Positions 9,878 to 18,114 of a DNA stretch of 58,149 nucleotides are shown piece after piece. Made by a program: the position numbers and the translations under genes. The stretch comes from Chloroflexi bacterium 54-19 (GTDB lineage Bacteria > Chloroflexota > Chloroflexia > Chloroheliales > Chloroheliaceae), in the NCBI GenBank assembly GCA_001898225.1, contig MKTJ01000060.1:1-58149 (forward strand), given 5' to 3'. The notes under the pieces are model-generated. The model was not told the origin of the DNA. It saw only the letters and a list, made by a program, of their open reading frames with translations, and searched no databases. The stretch's first letter is position 1. The number at the start of each line of letters is the position of its first letter.

Positions 9878-10354
9878 TTAAGTCATCCACACGACTAATC
9901 GGATATTTTTGGCCTTCCGGTTTTTTGCCAGCACTTCCATTAAATCGAAGATGGTCTGCCAGTTCCCGGTTAGAAATTCTCCCCTGGTTTCACCCTCTAA
10001 ATTGGTTTCCCTCCAGTTAATTGCTTTAATTTCGGACCATCCTATTACATAGCCGTCAGAAAAATAAGGATAATAATAGCCGTTAATTATTTGGCCCCTC
10101 TGGTAAGTATTTTCATCGTATATGCCGGTTTCGAGCCCCACCTCTTTGGAAACATTATCAGGAAAGGTTGATTTCTCGAAGAGCGGTTGAAATCCTAATT
10201 TGCGCCAATTTAAGTGCGGCTGATCGCCAAAAAGAACCGTATATGTATCCTGGTCATTCGTACTTAAATCAATAAAGAGGCTTAAATCAATAAGAGCTAG
10301 CCACTGTTCTGCTCCCGTATTAAGTTCAATGTATCCATTAATACTGCGACTCAT
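9878..10354 (-). CDS. Hypothetical protein, 158 residues
   Basis: I do not recognise a family. The protein is soluble, acidic and rich in aromatic residues, starting MSRSINGYIELNTG. It has no signal peptide or membrane segment. GAGGT lies 5 nt before ATG 10354, so I prefer this start to the one 36 bp upstream. It converges on the kinase gene. Its base composition is visibly more AT-rich than its neighbours (many AAT/TTT codons), which may mark recent gain. A role as an immunity-type protein is possible but unsupported. Confidence 0.7.
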   Translation of the reverse strand: MSRSINGYIELNTGAEQWLALIDLSLFIDLSTNDQDTYTVLFGDQPHLNWRKLGFQPLFEKSTFPDNVSKEVGLETGIYDENTYQRGQIINGYYYPYFSDGYVIGWSEIKAINWRETNLEGETRGEFLTGNWQTIFDLMEVLAKNRKAKNIRLVVWMT

Positions 10355-10526
10355 TTTTACCTCAACGTGAATTTGAAAATTTATTTTCAAAATTACTGAC
10401 AGATATTATCCCACATTAGAGCTACCGCTAGAACTTTCAATTCTGGTGGCCGGCTTGACTTTTAATCGGGTTTCTTTATCTTTATGACCAGACTCTTAAC
10501 CCTGTTCATTTTTAGGAGAGTTATCT

Positions 10527-11213
10527 ATGGCTGGCTCGCAAAAAGACCTATCACACGTTTTATGGATTGGCGGTTCCCCCTGCGCCGGGAAATCCACTAT
10601 CGCCCATACGATTGCCCGGACCCACGTCTTTGTTGGCTACTTTCTCGACCCGATGGCGCGCAACCATGTCCGGCGTCGCCTGGAAAAGGGTGATGCGGCG
10701 ATGGAAGCTTTTGTAAAAATGAACGTAGACCAGCGTTGGGCCGCACGTTCGATAGATACGCTTTTCGAGGAGGTGCTGGAATCGTGGCCGGTGGAGTTTG
10801 AACTGGCTGTCGAGGATTTACGGGCCCTGCCGGACGACTGGTTTATAGTGGCGGAAGGCAATTTCTTTCCTCAAAACGTGTTGCCGTATCTATCCAGCCT
10901 TAACCAGGCTTTCTGGCTGGTGCCGACCGCCAATTTTGTCGAGCAGATCCGGCGAAAACGGGAAGCCGAGCAGACCGCCCGCCGGGAGCGCCAGGGGATA
11001 ACCCACGACAATACCAGCGCGGAAAAACGCCTTTCCAACCTTATCGCCAGGGACATTCGCATCGCCGAATACGTCCGGCAGGAGGCAATCCGCCTCGGTG
11101 TGGCTTATCTCGATGTGGACGGCAGCTTATCCCTGGAAGAAACGACTACCAGGGTAGCGGAACATTTTAGCCCCTGGATTACCGAGATGTTAAAGCGGTT
11201 GAACCTGTTTTAG
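10527..11213 (+). CDS. P-loop kinase-like NTPase
   Basis: Protein of 228 residues with a Walker A motif GGSPCAGKST (15-24) close to the N-terminus, then a mostly helical, charged body with an RRKREAEQTARRERQG lid-like stretch. The layout (P-loop, D in FLDPMAR, lid arginines) fits small-molecule kinases of the AAA_33/zeta-like type, but the substrate cannot be named. AGGAGAG lies 8 nt before the ATG, giving a secure start. It stands alone between oppositely oriented small genes. Confidence 0.75.
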   Translation: MAGSQKDLSHVLWIGGSPCAGKSTIAHTIARTHVFVGYFLDPMARNHVRRRLEKGDAAMEAFVKMNVDQRWAARSIDTLFEEVLESWPVEFELAVEDLRALPDDWFIVAEGNFFPQNVLPYLSSLNQAFWLVPTANFVEQIRRKREAEQTARRERQGITHDNTSAEKRLSNLIARDIRIAEYVRQEAIRLGVAYLDVDGSLSLEETTTRVAEHFSPWITEMLKRLNLF

Positions 11214-11266
11214 CGGTATCTCCCGTACGGCGGGCAAGGAGGATAGGGCGGGTAAGGCCGTCTATT

Positions 11267-11434
11267 TCACCGGGAGATCTCCGAAAAGGCCCTTTTGGCG
11301 GCAACGAACTCCGCTATACCTGCAAAGTCCCAGGCGGGGACGGATACCAGCATCAGGTAACCGGCAATAGCCAAGCCGAGAAGAAGACCGGCCCCGGTGC
11401 GCGGGAATTTCTTTAGTAGCATCACGCCGACCAT
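11267..11434 (-). CDS. Small membrane protein, 55 residues
   Basis: This minus-strand reading frame encodes MVGVMLLKKFPRTG, a hydrophobic segment LLLGLAIAGYLMLVSV and a short charged tail ending SEISR. The same frame runs open a further 20 codons upstream with another hydrophobic stretch (VLGFCLLFCAYIG) but without ATG, GTG or TTG, so the real product may have two helices and begin at a rare ATT near 11494. No good ribosome site precedes ATG 11434. The competing frame on this strand is basic and unlike protein. Function unknown. Confidence 0.4.
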   Translation of the reverse strand: MVGVMLLKKFPRTGAGLLLGLAIAGYLMLVSVPAWDFAGIAEFVAAKRAFSEISR

Positions 11435-11537
11435 CCCGATGTAAGCGCAGAAAAGCAGGCAAAAGCCTAATACCGTTCTAATGATTGAGATAATTTCTTT
11501 CTATAGTTAATTCCGATAAAAATCATCGGAATTAGTC

Positions 11538-11584
11538 TTGACATCAGGCGGGAAAAGTCATAAAATCCTACTACTACAGTAGGA
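11538..11584 (+). promoter_or_regulatory. sufR promoter with overlapping inverted-repeat operator
   Basis: TTGACA (11538-11543), 17 bp, TAAAAT (11561-11566) is a near-perfect sigma-70 promoter. An inverted repeat TCCTACT (11566-11572)-N5-AGTAGGA (11578-11584) starts on the last base of the -10 box and covers the start of transcription. This is where an autoregulating Rrf2 repressor would bind. The regulator gene starts 32 bp further on. Confidence 0.8.
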
Positions 11585-11615
11585 ATTGCAATTAAAGTAA
11601 TTGGGGTAGTAAAGG

Positions 11616-12152
11616 ATGATTTTTTCAACTCGCTCGGAATACGGCGTAATGATGCTAACCGACCTGGCCCGGCACTATGGGAGCGGCCCGCTTTCTTTAA
11701 CGGACATCGCGACCCACCTCGGCCTGTCGGTGGCTTACCTGGAGCAAATCGTCCCGGCCTTGCGCACGCACGGTTTTATCGAAAGCCAGCGGGGCGCGAA
11801 AGGCGGGTACGTCCTTGCCGCGCCGCCTTCCCAGATAAATATGGGCGGTGTAATCCGCGCTCTTGAGGGCCGCAAGAATGGTCGAGGCCCTTTGAGTGTG
11901 ATGCCCTGCGCCAACCTGGATGGCACTGTGGAACCGTGTAATCACGAGGAAGTCTGCAATGCGCCTGTCCTCTGGTTGCGAGTGCGCGACGCCATTACCC
12001 AGGCGCTCGATTCCACTACCCTGGCCGACCTTGCGCCGCAGTCCCACCGGGTATTGCCGCTCTTACAGGCCACTCCCTTAAAAGAGGTAGGGCTTACCGG
12101 CGAAACCGGCGACCTTACACCGCTCGAAGTGGTGATTCTGAACCAGAATTAA
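11616..12152 (+). CDS. Rrf2-family Fe-S regulator of the suf locus
   Basis: Transcription factor of 178 residues. The winged helix lies at 1-85, beginning MIFSTRSEYGVMMLTDLA, with the recognition region GLSVAYLEQIVPALR and the wing ESQRGAKGGYVLA. Three cysteines, C98, C108 and C114, match the spacing expected for a [2Fe-2S] site of IscR/RsrR/SufR-like Rrf2 proteins. It heads the suf cluster and has its own promoter and palindromic operator, so it likely senses cluster supply and represses itself and sufCDS. 'SufR' is used here for the role; the cyanobacterial SufR belongs to another family. Confidence 0.85.
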   Translation: MIFSTRSEYGVMMLTDLARHYGSGPLSLTDIATHLGLSVAYLEQIVPALRTHGFIESQRGAKGGYVLAAPPSQINMGGVIRALEGRKNGRGPLSVMPCANLDGTVEPCNHEEVCNAPVLWLRVRDAITQALDSTTLADLAPQSHRVLPLLQATPLKEVGLTGETGDLTPLEVVILNQN

Positions 12153-12279
12153 TTTGGGTAAAATCCCTTGCTGAGCCCTGGGCGGGCTTCTCTACTAAAA
12201 GCTTAGGAAATGCGTTTTGTGCAAATTGGCTCCAAAAGCGGGCCGCTGTAAGTAATTATTTAAGGAGACGATAAGAAGA

Positions 12280-13197
12280 ATGGCCGATAATAATGAGCTT
12301 ATTATCCGTGACTTGCATGTCAATGTAGAAGATAAAGAAATCCTGCACGGTATCAACCTGCACGTCAAACCCGGTGAAGTCCACGTCATTATGGGCCCGA
12401 ACGGTAGCGGCAAATCGACCCTGAGCAATGCTCTCATGGGCCACCCTCGCTATACCGTTACCAGTGGCGAAATCGAGTTCCAGGGCGAGGTTATCAACAA
12501 CCTCTCTGCCGACCGCCGGGCTCGCCGGGGTATTTTCCTGGCTTTCCAGAACCCGCTGGCGGTGCCGGGCGTAACCGTGACCAACTTCCTGCGGACCGCC
12601 CTGACCAATCGCCGCAAAGGTGATGTGGCTCCCGAAGTGCGACCGCAGAACCTCGACATCGTGGGTGACCGTCCGGTTTACGAAACCAAAAAGGCTTCGG
12701 TTGGTGGTGATGGGGCTTTGCTTGACCGCAAGCAGCGCCAGACCCTTATCTCTCCTAAAGAATTTCGTTCCATTCTCAAAGAAAAATTGAACCTGCTCAA
12801 AATGGACGAGAAGTTTACCCGGCGCTACCTGAATGACGGGTTTAGCGGTGGTGAGAAGAAACGCCTTGAGGTTTTGCAGATGGCGGTCCTCGAACCGAAA
12901 GTCGCTTTCCTGGACGAGCCTGATAGCGGCCTCGATATTGACGCTATCCGCATCGTGGGTGAAGGTGTCAACGCCCTGCGCGGCAAGGATATGGCGATTG
13001 TGGTTATTACCCACCAGCAGCGTATCCTGAGCTACCTCGATGTTGATTTTGTTCACGTGATGATGCAGGGTAACATCGTCAAAGAAGGCGGGCCGGAACT
13101 TTCCCGCGAAATCGAGGAAAAAGGCTACGGCTGGATCCGGGAAGAACTTGGTATTCAGCCGACCCAGGAAGAAACTCGCGAGGAGGTTGGGGTCTAA
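12280..13197 (+). CDS. sufC: SufC, Fe-S assembly ATPase
   Basis: ABC-type ATPase of the SufBCD scaffold that builds Fe-S clusters in the cytoplasm. Walker A GPNGSGKST (39-47), Q-loop FQ (89-90), signature FSGGEKKR (188-195), Walker B and D-loop FLDEPDSGLD, and switch histidine VITHQQR are all present. At 305 residues it is about 50 longer than usual SufC, because of an insert at roughly 111-155 between the Q-loop and the signature. Its stop overlaps the sufD start by 1 nt (TAATG). AAGGAG lies upstream of the ATG. Confidence 0.97.
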   Translation: MADNNELIIRDLHVNVEDKEILHGINLHVKPGEVHVIMGPNGSGKSTLSNALMGHPRYTVTSGEIEFQGEVINNLSADRRARRGIFLAFQNPLAVPGVTVTNFLRTALTNRRKGDVAPEVRPQNLDIVGDRPVYETKKASVGGDGALLDRKQRQTLISPKEFRSILKEKLNLLKMDEKFTRRYLNDGFSGGEKKRLEVLQMAVLEPKVAFLDEPDSGLDIDAIRIVGEGVNALRGKDMAIVVITHQQRILSYLDVDFVHVMMQGNIVKEGGPELSREIEEKGYGWIREELGIQPTQEETREEVGV

Positions 13198-14516
13198 TGC
13201 CAAGCCTTGTACAGGGTCTTTCCTGGGAAGCCGCCGAGCAGTATTCGGCGCAAAATAACGAGCCGGAGTGGTTGCGCGAGAAACGCCGGGCCGGGTGGGA
13301 GGCCTTTTTGAACCTGCCGACCCCCGATTGGTCCAGGGGTATTCGCGGCTGGTGGAGCAGCGTCCTCAAACCGCTCGCTTTTGATGAATTGACACCTTTC
13401 ACCACTGCGGGGGCCGGTTCTTTGCCGGCGAACCTTGACCTGGACAACCCGCAGGATGCCCCTGCCGGTCTTATCGTCCAGCACAACACCGAAAATATCC
13501 GGTTGGAACTTTCGGAGGAAGCCCGCGCCAAGGGGGTCGTTTTGAGCAGCCTTACCGAGGCGGTCAAGACCCATCCTGAAATCGTAAAGCAGTATTTCAT
13601 GACCCGCTGCGTCCCGGTGGACGAAGACCGCTTTACGGCGGTACATGCCGCTTTCTGGAACGGTGGGGTTTTTCTTTACGTGCCCAAAAACGTGGTCATT
13701 GAGCAACCTTTCCGCAGCATCTACTATACCGACCAGGCCCAGGCCGCCCTTTTCAGCCACACCCTGGTTGTGACCGGGGCTAACGCCAAGGTCCGGTTGA
13801 TTGAGGAGCATTTGTCGAACGGTCAAGCCGGTGATGCCCCGGTGCTGGATAGCGGCGTCACCGAGATTTTTGTAGGTGAGAACTCGCAGGTCGAGTATTA
13901 CAACCCGCAGGAATACGGCGAGAATGTGACCAGTATCGCGGTTAAGCGTTCGATGGTCGGCCCACACGCTATTCAACGCTGGATTGTGGCGACCCTGGGC
14001 GGCGATACCTCCCGTCTTACGCTCGAATCCGTAATGGAGGGCGAAGGGGCGCATGCTGAAACGACCGGGCTGGCTTTCCCGATTCACAACCAGCATTTCG
14101 ATACCCAGTTCCGCCAGTTGCACACTGTCCCGCACACCACGGCTAACTCGGTCTTCAAGCAGGTCTTGAACGACGATTCGCAACTCGGTTTCAAGGGCGG
14201 TATCCGTACTCTCAAAAAGGCCCAGTTCACCGACAGCTTTTTGCAGGTCCATACGCTCTATTTGAACGATGCCAGCAAGGCAGATATTCTGCCTTTCCTG
14301 GACGTGGACGCCAACGATGTGCGGTGTGCCCACGGTGCGACTACCGGAAAGATAGACAAAGACCAGATTTTCTATCTGCAAAGCCGGGGTCTGAGCCTGA
14401 CCGAGGCCGAAGAAATGATTGTGGCCGGGTTCTTTGAAGAAGGTATCCAGCGTATTCCTCTGGAAAGTGTCCAGGAGCGGTTGCGCGAGTCCATCCAGAC
14501 CAAGCTCGAAGGCTAA
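13197..14516 (+). CDS. sufD: SufD, Fe-S assembly scaffold subunit
   Basis: SufD of 439 residues, partner of SufB in the SufBC2D scaffold. The N-terminus is helical (EPEWLREKRRAGWEAF, the usual W-R-E-K/R motif), followed by the right-handed beta-helix core. The C-terminal region has the family signature DANDVRCAHGATTGKIDKDQIFYLQSRGL, containing the conserved Cys-His. The ATG overlaps the sufC stop, so translation is coupled. It is followed by a 144-bp gap with an AACGTT-type repeat before sufS. Confidence 0.95.
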   Translation: MPSLVQGLSWEAAEQYSAQNNEPEWLREKRRAGWEAFLNLPTPDWSRGIRGWWSSVLKPLAFDELTPFTTAGAGSLPANLDLDNPQDAPAGLIVQHNTENIRLELSEEARAKGVVLSSLTEAVKTHPEIVKQYFMTRCVPVDEDRFTAVHAAFWNGGVFLYVPKNVVIEQPFRSIYYTDQAQAALFSHTLVVTGANAKVRLIEEHLSNGQAGDAPVLDSGVTEIFVGENSQVEYYNPQEYGENVTSIAVKRSMVGPHAIQRWIVATLGGDTSRLTLESVMEGEGAHAETTGLAFPIHNQHFDTQFRQLHTVPHTTANSVFKQVLNDDSQLGFKGGIRTLKKAQFTDSFLQVHTLYLNDASKADILPFLDVDANDVRCAHGATTGKIDKDQIFYLQSRGLSLTEAEEMIVAGFFEEGIQRIPLESVQERLRESIQTKLEG

Positions 14517-14524
14517 ACCCGAAT

Positions 14525-14643
14525 CGTTAAACGTTGAACGTAAAACGAGACAACGAAAATTTGAAACCAAAAATTATCATAAATTTTTGTTTGATTTGGT
14601 GAGTAAATAACACGTTCAACGTTGTTTCGTTCAACGTTTAACG
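14525..14643. repeat. AACGTT-type inverted repeat element between sufD and sufS
   Basis: A 16-bp word beginning CGTTAAACGTTG at 14525-14540 is repeated exactly as its reverse complement at 14628-14643, with extra TTCAACG/CAACG words next to each arm. The 87 bp between are AT-rich. Related words recur at 17961-17985, 41195-41217, 43674-43683 and 43855-43891, always between genes. Confidence 0.85.
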
Positions 14644-14660
14644 AATTGGCGAGATAAAAG

Positions 14661-15932
14661 ATGATTGATACCAGAGATAAAATTTTAGACACGAACTCGG
14701 AAAGCCTGGATGTAGCGGCTATCCGGCGCGATTTCCCTATCCTGGATGAGGTTGAAAACGGCCAGAAAGTGGCCTACCTGGATAACGGGGCCAGCAGCCA
14801 GCGGCCCGAACAGGTTATCAACGCCATGCTTGAGTACTATCACAAGTACAACGCCAACATTCACCGGGGCGTCTATCGCTGGTCCGAAGAAGCCACGCGC
14901 GGCTACGAAGGCGCCCACCGCAAGGTGGCCCGCTTTATCAATGCTTACTCGCCCCGCGAAGTCATCTTCACCCGTAACACCACCGAGAGCCTCAACCTGG
15001 TAGCTTATGCCTGGGGCCGGGCGAACGTGCGGGAAGGTGACGAGATTGTCAGCACCGTTATCGAGCATCACTCGAACCTGGTGCCCTGGCAAATCCTGGC
15101 CGCCGAAAAGAAGGCCACCCTGCGGTATATCCCGATGACCAAAACCGGCCAACTCGATATTTCCGACCTCAATACCATCGTCAACGAAAAGACCAAACTG
15201 GTGGCTTTCACCCACATGTCGAACGTGCTGGGGGCTATCAGCCCGGTGGATGCTATTGTCAAACGGGCTAAAGAAGTCGGCGCGGTAGTAGTGATAGATG
15301 GTGCGCAGAGCGCCCCGCACATGCCGGTGGATGTTCAGGCCCTCGGCTGCGATTTCTACGCCTTTAGCGGCCACAAGATGCTCGGCCCGACCGGGATCGG
15401 TGTATTGTGGGGTCGCCGCGCAATTTTAGAAGAAATGCCGCCTTTTATTACCGGTGGCGACATGATTCGAGATGTAACCCTGGCCCGCAGCACCTGGAAC
15501 GACCTGCCCTGGAAGTTTGAAGGCGGAACCCCGTCTATCGCCGAGGGAATCGGCCTGGGCGCGGCGGTGGACTATTTATCCAAACTGGGTATGGATAAGG
15601 TCCGCCAGCACGAAATCGAGTTGACCGCTTACGCGTTGGAGCAGATGGCCGGAATTCCAGACCTCACCATTTACGGGCCGACTGACCCGGCCACGCGGGG
15701 TGGTATCATCTCCTTCAACCTGGGTGACGTTCACCCGCACGACCTGGCGACCATGCTTGACCGTGAGGCGATTGCGGTCCGGGCAGGCCATCACTGCTGC
15801 CAGCCGCTTATCGAACTGCTGGAAGCGACCGCCACGACCAGGGCCAGTTTCTATATCTATAACACGCCGGAAGAAGTAGACCGGTTGGTAGCGGCTCTCC
15901 ATAAAGCCCGCAAGGTCTTTCACCTCGACTAA
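14661..15932 (+). CDS. sufS: SufS, cysteine desulfurase
   Basis: PLP-dependent group II cysteine desulfurase of 423 residues, which takes sulfur from cysteine as an active-site persulfide. The PLP lysine lies in SGHKMLGPTG (about residue 239). The active-site loop reads RAGHHCCQPL near 376, where most SufS have HHCAQPL; the second cysteine next to the catalytic one is unusual but seen in other phyla. It is encoded directly before its sulfur acceptor SufU. The start is ATG 14661, with GGCGAG upstream. Confidence 0.96.
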   Translation: MIDTRDKILDTNSESLDVAAIRRDFPILDEVENGQKVAYLDNGASSQRPEQVINAMLEYYHKYNANIHRGVYRWSEEATRGYEGAHRKVARFINAYSPREVIFTRNTTESLNLVAYAWGRANVREGDEIVSTVIEHHSNLVPWQILAAEKKATLRYIPMTKTGQLDISDLNTIVNEKTKLVAFTHMSNVLGAISPVDAIVKRAKEVGAVVVIDGAQSAPHMPVDVQALGCDFYAFSGHKMLGPTGIGVLWGRRAILEEMPPFITGGDMIRDVTLARSTWNDLPWKFEGGTPSIAEGIGLGAAVDYLSKLGMDKVRQHEIELTAYALEQMAGIPDLTIYGPTDPATRGGIISFNLGDVHPHDLATMLDREAIAVRAGHHCCQPLIELLEATATTRASFYIYNTPEEVDRLVAALHKARKVFHLD

Positions 15933-15954
15933 GTCCGACTAATTCGGAAAACTT

Positions 15955-15992
15955 TTGACAAAAGGTGAAATTCCGAGTAAAATAGTAGGGAT
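15955..15992 (+). promoter_or_regulatory. Internal suf promoter before sufU with operator half-site
   Basis: TTGACA (15955-15960), 17 bp, TAAAAT (15978-15983) repeats both boxes and the exact spacing of the sufR promoter. Immediately after the -10 box comes AGTAGGGATT, nearly the right half (AGTAGGAATT) of the sufR operator. The left half-site is not present. sufU and sufB can therefore be expressed apart from sufCDS, with weaker or different Rrf2 control. Confidence 0.7.
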
Positions 15993-16028
15993 TAAAACAT
16001 AAAGAACTAGGTTTTTGGGAGGGCTAAA

Positions 16029-16475
16029 ATGCCTGGCGAAACTGTCCGAGATGACCTCGAAATGGAATATGTGCTGGAACTGGCGGCGGCTTTTGATAAA
16101 CAGATGCGCGGCCATGTCGTCCAGAACCCTGACATCACTTTTGAAGATTCGAACCCGCTCTGCGGCGATAAATTCAAAGTATCGCTTAAGTTGAACGAGG
16201 ATGGCGAAATCGAAGATGTCGGGTTTACCGGGCGCGGTTGCGCGATTAGCCGGGCCTCCGCGATGGTCCTGATTGACGAAATCCAGGGACATTCGTATAA
16301 AGATGTAGACGAGGTTACTCGCGATATGCTGATTGACGAACTGGGTATCGAGATCAACAGCGCCGTCCGTCTTAAATGCGCCGGGCTGGCTCTGCGGACG
16401 GTCAAGACTGGATTGCAAAAAAGTGGCTACAAAGTCACCAATGCGGAAGAAGAAGACTGGGCCGAAACCGATTAA
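16029..16475 (+). CDS. sufU: SufU, zinc-dependent sulfur acceptor
   Basis: SufU-type protein of 148 residues, which accepts persulfide sulfur from SufS. The zinc ligands known from the Bacillus protein are all present: C45 and D47 in NPLCGD, C71 in GRGCAISRAS, and C117 in LKCAGLAL. Retention of Asp and the insertion before the last cysteine separate it from the scaffold IscU. GGAGGG lies 6 nt before the ATG. It has its own promoter and is followed 67 bp later by sufB. Confidence 0.95.
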   Translation: MPGETVRDDLEMEYVLELAAAFDKQMRGHVVQNPDITFEDSNPLCGDKFKVSLKLNEDGEIEDVGFTGRGCAISRASAMVLIDEIQGHSYKDVDEVTRDMLIDELGIEINSAVRLKCAGLALRTVKTGLQKSGYKVTNAEEEDWAETD

Positions 16476-16542
16476 ATTTTTCAAATGAGAGAATAAGAAG
16501 CGAAACTGCCGAAAATCTATTAGGCCGGAGGAGCAAGATTAA

Positions 16543-17958
16543 ATGACTATCGAAAAGGAAAAGCAAATTTCGGAAAGCGTGGACACGGTAAAACCGGCGT
16601 TCGGTACGCCCCTGACCCGGTTATGGACGCCTCGCAAGGGGTTGAGCCGCCAACTGGTTGAAGAAATTAGCTGGCAAAAAGATGAGCCGGATTGGATGCG
16701 CCAGAAGCGTCTGAAAAGCTTCGATATTTTCGAATCCAAGCCGATGCCAACCTGGGGCCCGGATTTGAGCGGCCTGAAATTCGATGATTTGACTTTCTAT
16801 ACTGCTCCCGGTTACAAAAAGACCCGCTCCTGGGATGAAGTTCCGCAGGATATTAAAGACACTTACGAAAAACTGGGTATCCCTGAAGCCGAACGCAAGT
16901 ACCTGGCCGGGGTCGTGGCCGTTTACGATAACGAAACGGTCTACGAAGGCATTAAAGAGGAATACACCAAGCAGGGCATCCTCTTTGCCAGCATGGACAC
17001 GGCGGTAAAGGAATATCCCGACATCGTCAAACGGCACTTCATGACCAATAACGTCCCGCCGACGGACAACAAGTTCGCGGCTTTACATGGGGCGGTCTGG
17101 TCGGGTGGTTCGTTCATGTGGGTTCCACCGAACACGAAAGTCAATTTGCCTTTGCAGGCGTACTTCCGCATGGAAGGCAAGGAAGAAGGCACTTTCGAAC
17201 ACACCATGTTGATTGTCGAGGAAGGCTCGGACGCCGAGTATATCGAGGGTTGTACCGCTCAGCAGTACAGCACCAACTCGCTACATAGCGCTGTAGTCGA
17301 AATTTTCGTCCGCAAGGGGGCTCGCGCCCGCTACACCACCGTCCAGAACTGGTCGAGCGACGTGTACAACCTTAACACCAAGCGCGCCCTGGTCGAGGAA
17401 GAAGGCAAGATGGAATGGGTCGGCGGCTCGATGGGCAGCAAGATTACCATGCTTTATCCCGCCTCTTACCTGATTGGCAAAGGCGCGAAAGCCGACCACC
17501 TGAATATCGCTTTCGCCAACAAAGGCCAGCATAAGGACGGTGGAGCGAAGGTAATTCACGGCGCGCCTTACACCACCTCGAACATCCTGGCGAAGTCGGT
17601 GGCAAAAGACGGCGGTCACGCCGGGTTCCGGGGTCTGGTCCGGGTCGCCCCTGGCGCTTACGGCTCCAAGGTCAAAGTTCGCTGCGACGGCCTTCTGATG
17701 GACGAGTTCAGCAAGAACGACACCTTCCCGAACATGCAGATTCAGCAGAACGACGTTTTGGTCGAGCATGAAGCGACGGTGGGCCGGGTCTCTGAAGAAA
17801 CCATCTTCTATATGATGAGCCGGGGTTTGAGCGAAGCCGAGGCGATGGCGATGGTCGTAAACGGCTTTATCGAGCCGGTGACCAAGCAACTCCCGATGGA
17901 GTACGCCCTCGAACTGAACCGCCTGGTCGCCCTCGAAATGGAAGGTTCTATCGGGTAA
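16543..17958 (+). CDS. sufB: SufB, Fe-S assembly scaffold subunit
   Basis: SufB of 471 residues, the usual length. Family stretches include HFMTNNVPPTDNKFAALHGAVWSGG, the core EGCTAQQYSTNSLHSAVVEI with the Cys that receives sulfur in SufB proteins, and the C-terminal VEHEATVGRVSEETIFYMMSRGLSEAEA. In the SufBC2D complex it carries the nascent cluster. Gene order is unusual in that sufB is last, separated from sufCD by sufS and sufU. GGAGGAG precedes the ATG. A terminator follows. Confidence 0.97.
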   Translation: MTIEKEKQISESVDTVKPAFGTPLTRLWTPRKGLSRQLVEEISWQKDEPDWMRQKRLKSFDIFESKPMPTWGPDLSGLKFDDLTFYTAPGYKKTRSWDEVPQDIKDTYEKLGIPEAERKYLAGVVAVYDNETVYEGIKEEYTKQGILFASMDTAVKEYPDIVKRHFMTNNVPPTDNKFAALHGAVWSGGSFMWVPPNTKVNLPLQAYFRMEGKEEGTFEHTMLIVEEGSDAEYIEGCTAQQYSTNSLHSAVVEIFVRKGARARYTTVQNWSSDVYNLNTKRALVEEEGKMEWVGGSMGSKITMLYPASYLIGKGAKADHLNIAFANKGQHKDGGAKVIHGAPYTTSNILAKSVAKDGGHAGFRGLVRVAPGAYGSKVKVRCDGLLMDEFSKNDTFPNMQIQQNDVLVEHEATVGRVSEETIFYMMSRGLSEAEAMAMVVNGFIEPVTKQLPMEYALELNRLVALEMEGSIG

Positions 17959-17960
17959 GG

Positions 17961-17985
17961 CGTTCAACGAAACAACGTTAAACGT
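17961..17985. repeat. AACGTT-type repeat after sufB
   Basis: Contains CGTTCAACG, AAACAACG and TTAAACGTG in tandem, the same words that make up the right arm of the 14525-14643 element. It lies between the sufB stop and its terminator. Confidence 0.75.
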
Positions 17986-17998
17986 GATAAAAAAAGAA

Positions 17999-18036
17999 AA
18001 AGAGGTTCCCTCGAAATGGGGAGCCTCTTCTTTATT
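17999..18036 (+). terminator. Rho-independent terminator of the suf locus
   Basis: AAGAGGTTCCC pairs with GGGAGCCTCTT (one G-U pair) around a short loop, followed by CTTTATTC. It lies 40 bp after sufB and closes the locus. Confidence 0.8.
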
Positions 18037-18114
18037 CTTGGTTTTCCGGCTAAAATGGAGGAAGAACGAGTATACCGGCAAAATGACATATCCCCAGGAA
18101 AGCCAGGGCCAAAA

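Noticed and set aside
13194..14570. 458-codon open frame on the minus strand
   Set aside because: It lies exactly opposite sufD, whose family identity is certain; the minus frame is open because of high-GC codon bias and has no recognisable domain.
18016..18114. N-terminal extension of the AAC(3)-family protein from ATG 18016
   Set aside because: The codons overlap the suf terminator hairpin, have no ribosome site and no counterpart in the family; ATG 18115 fits better.
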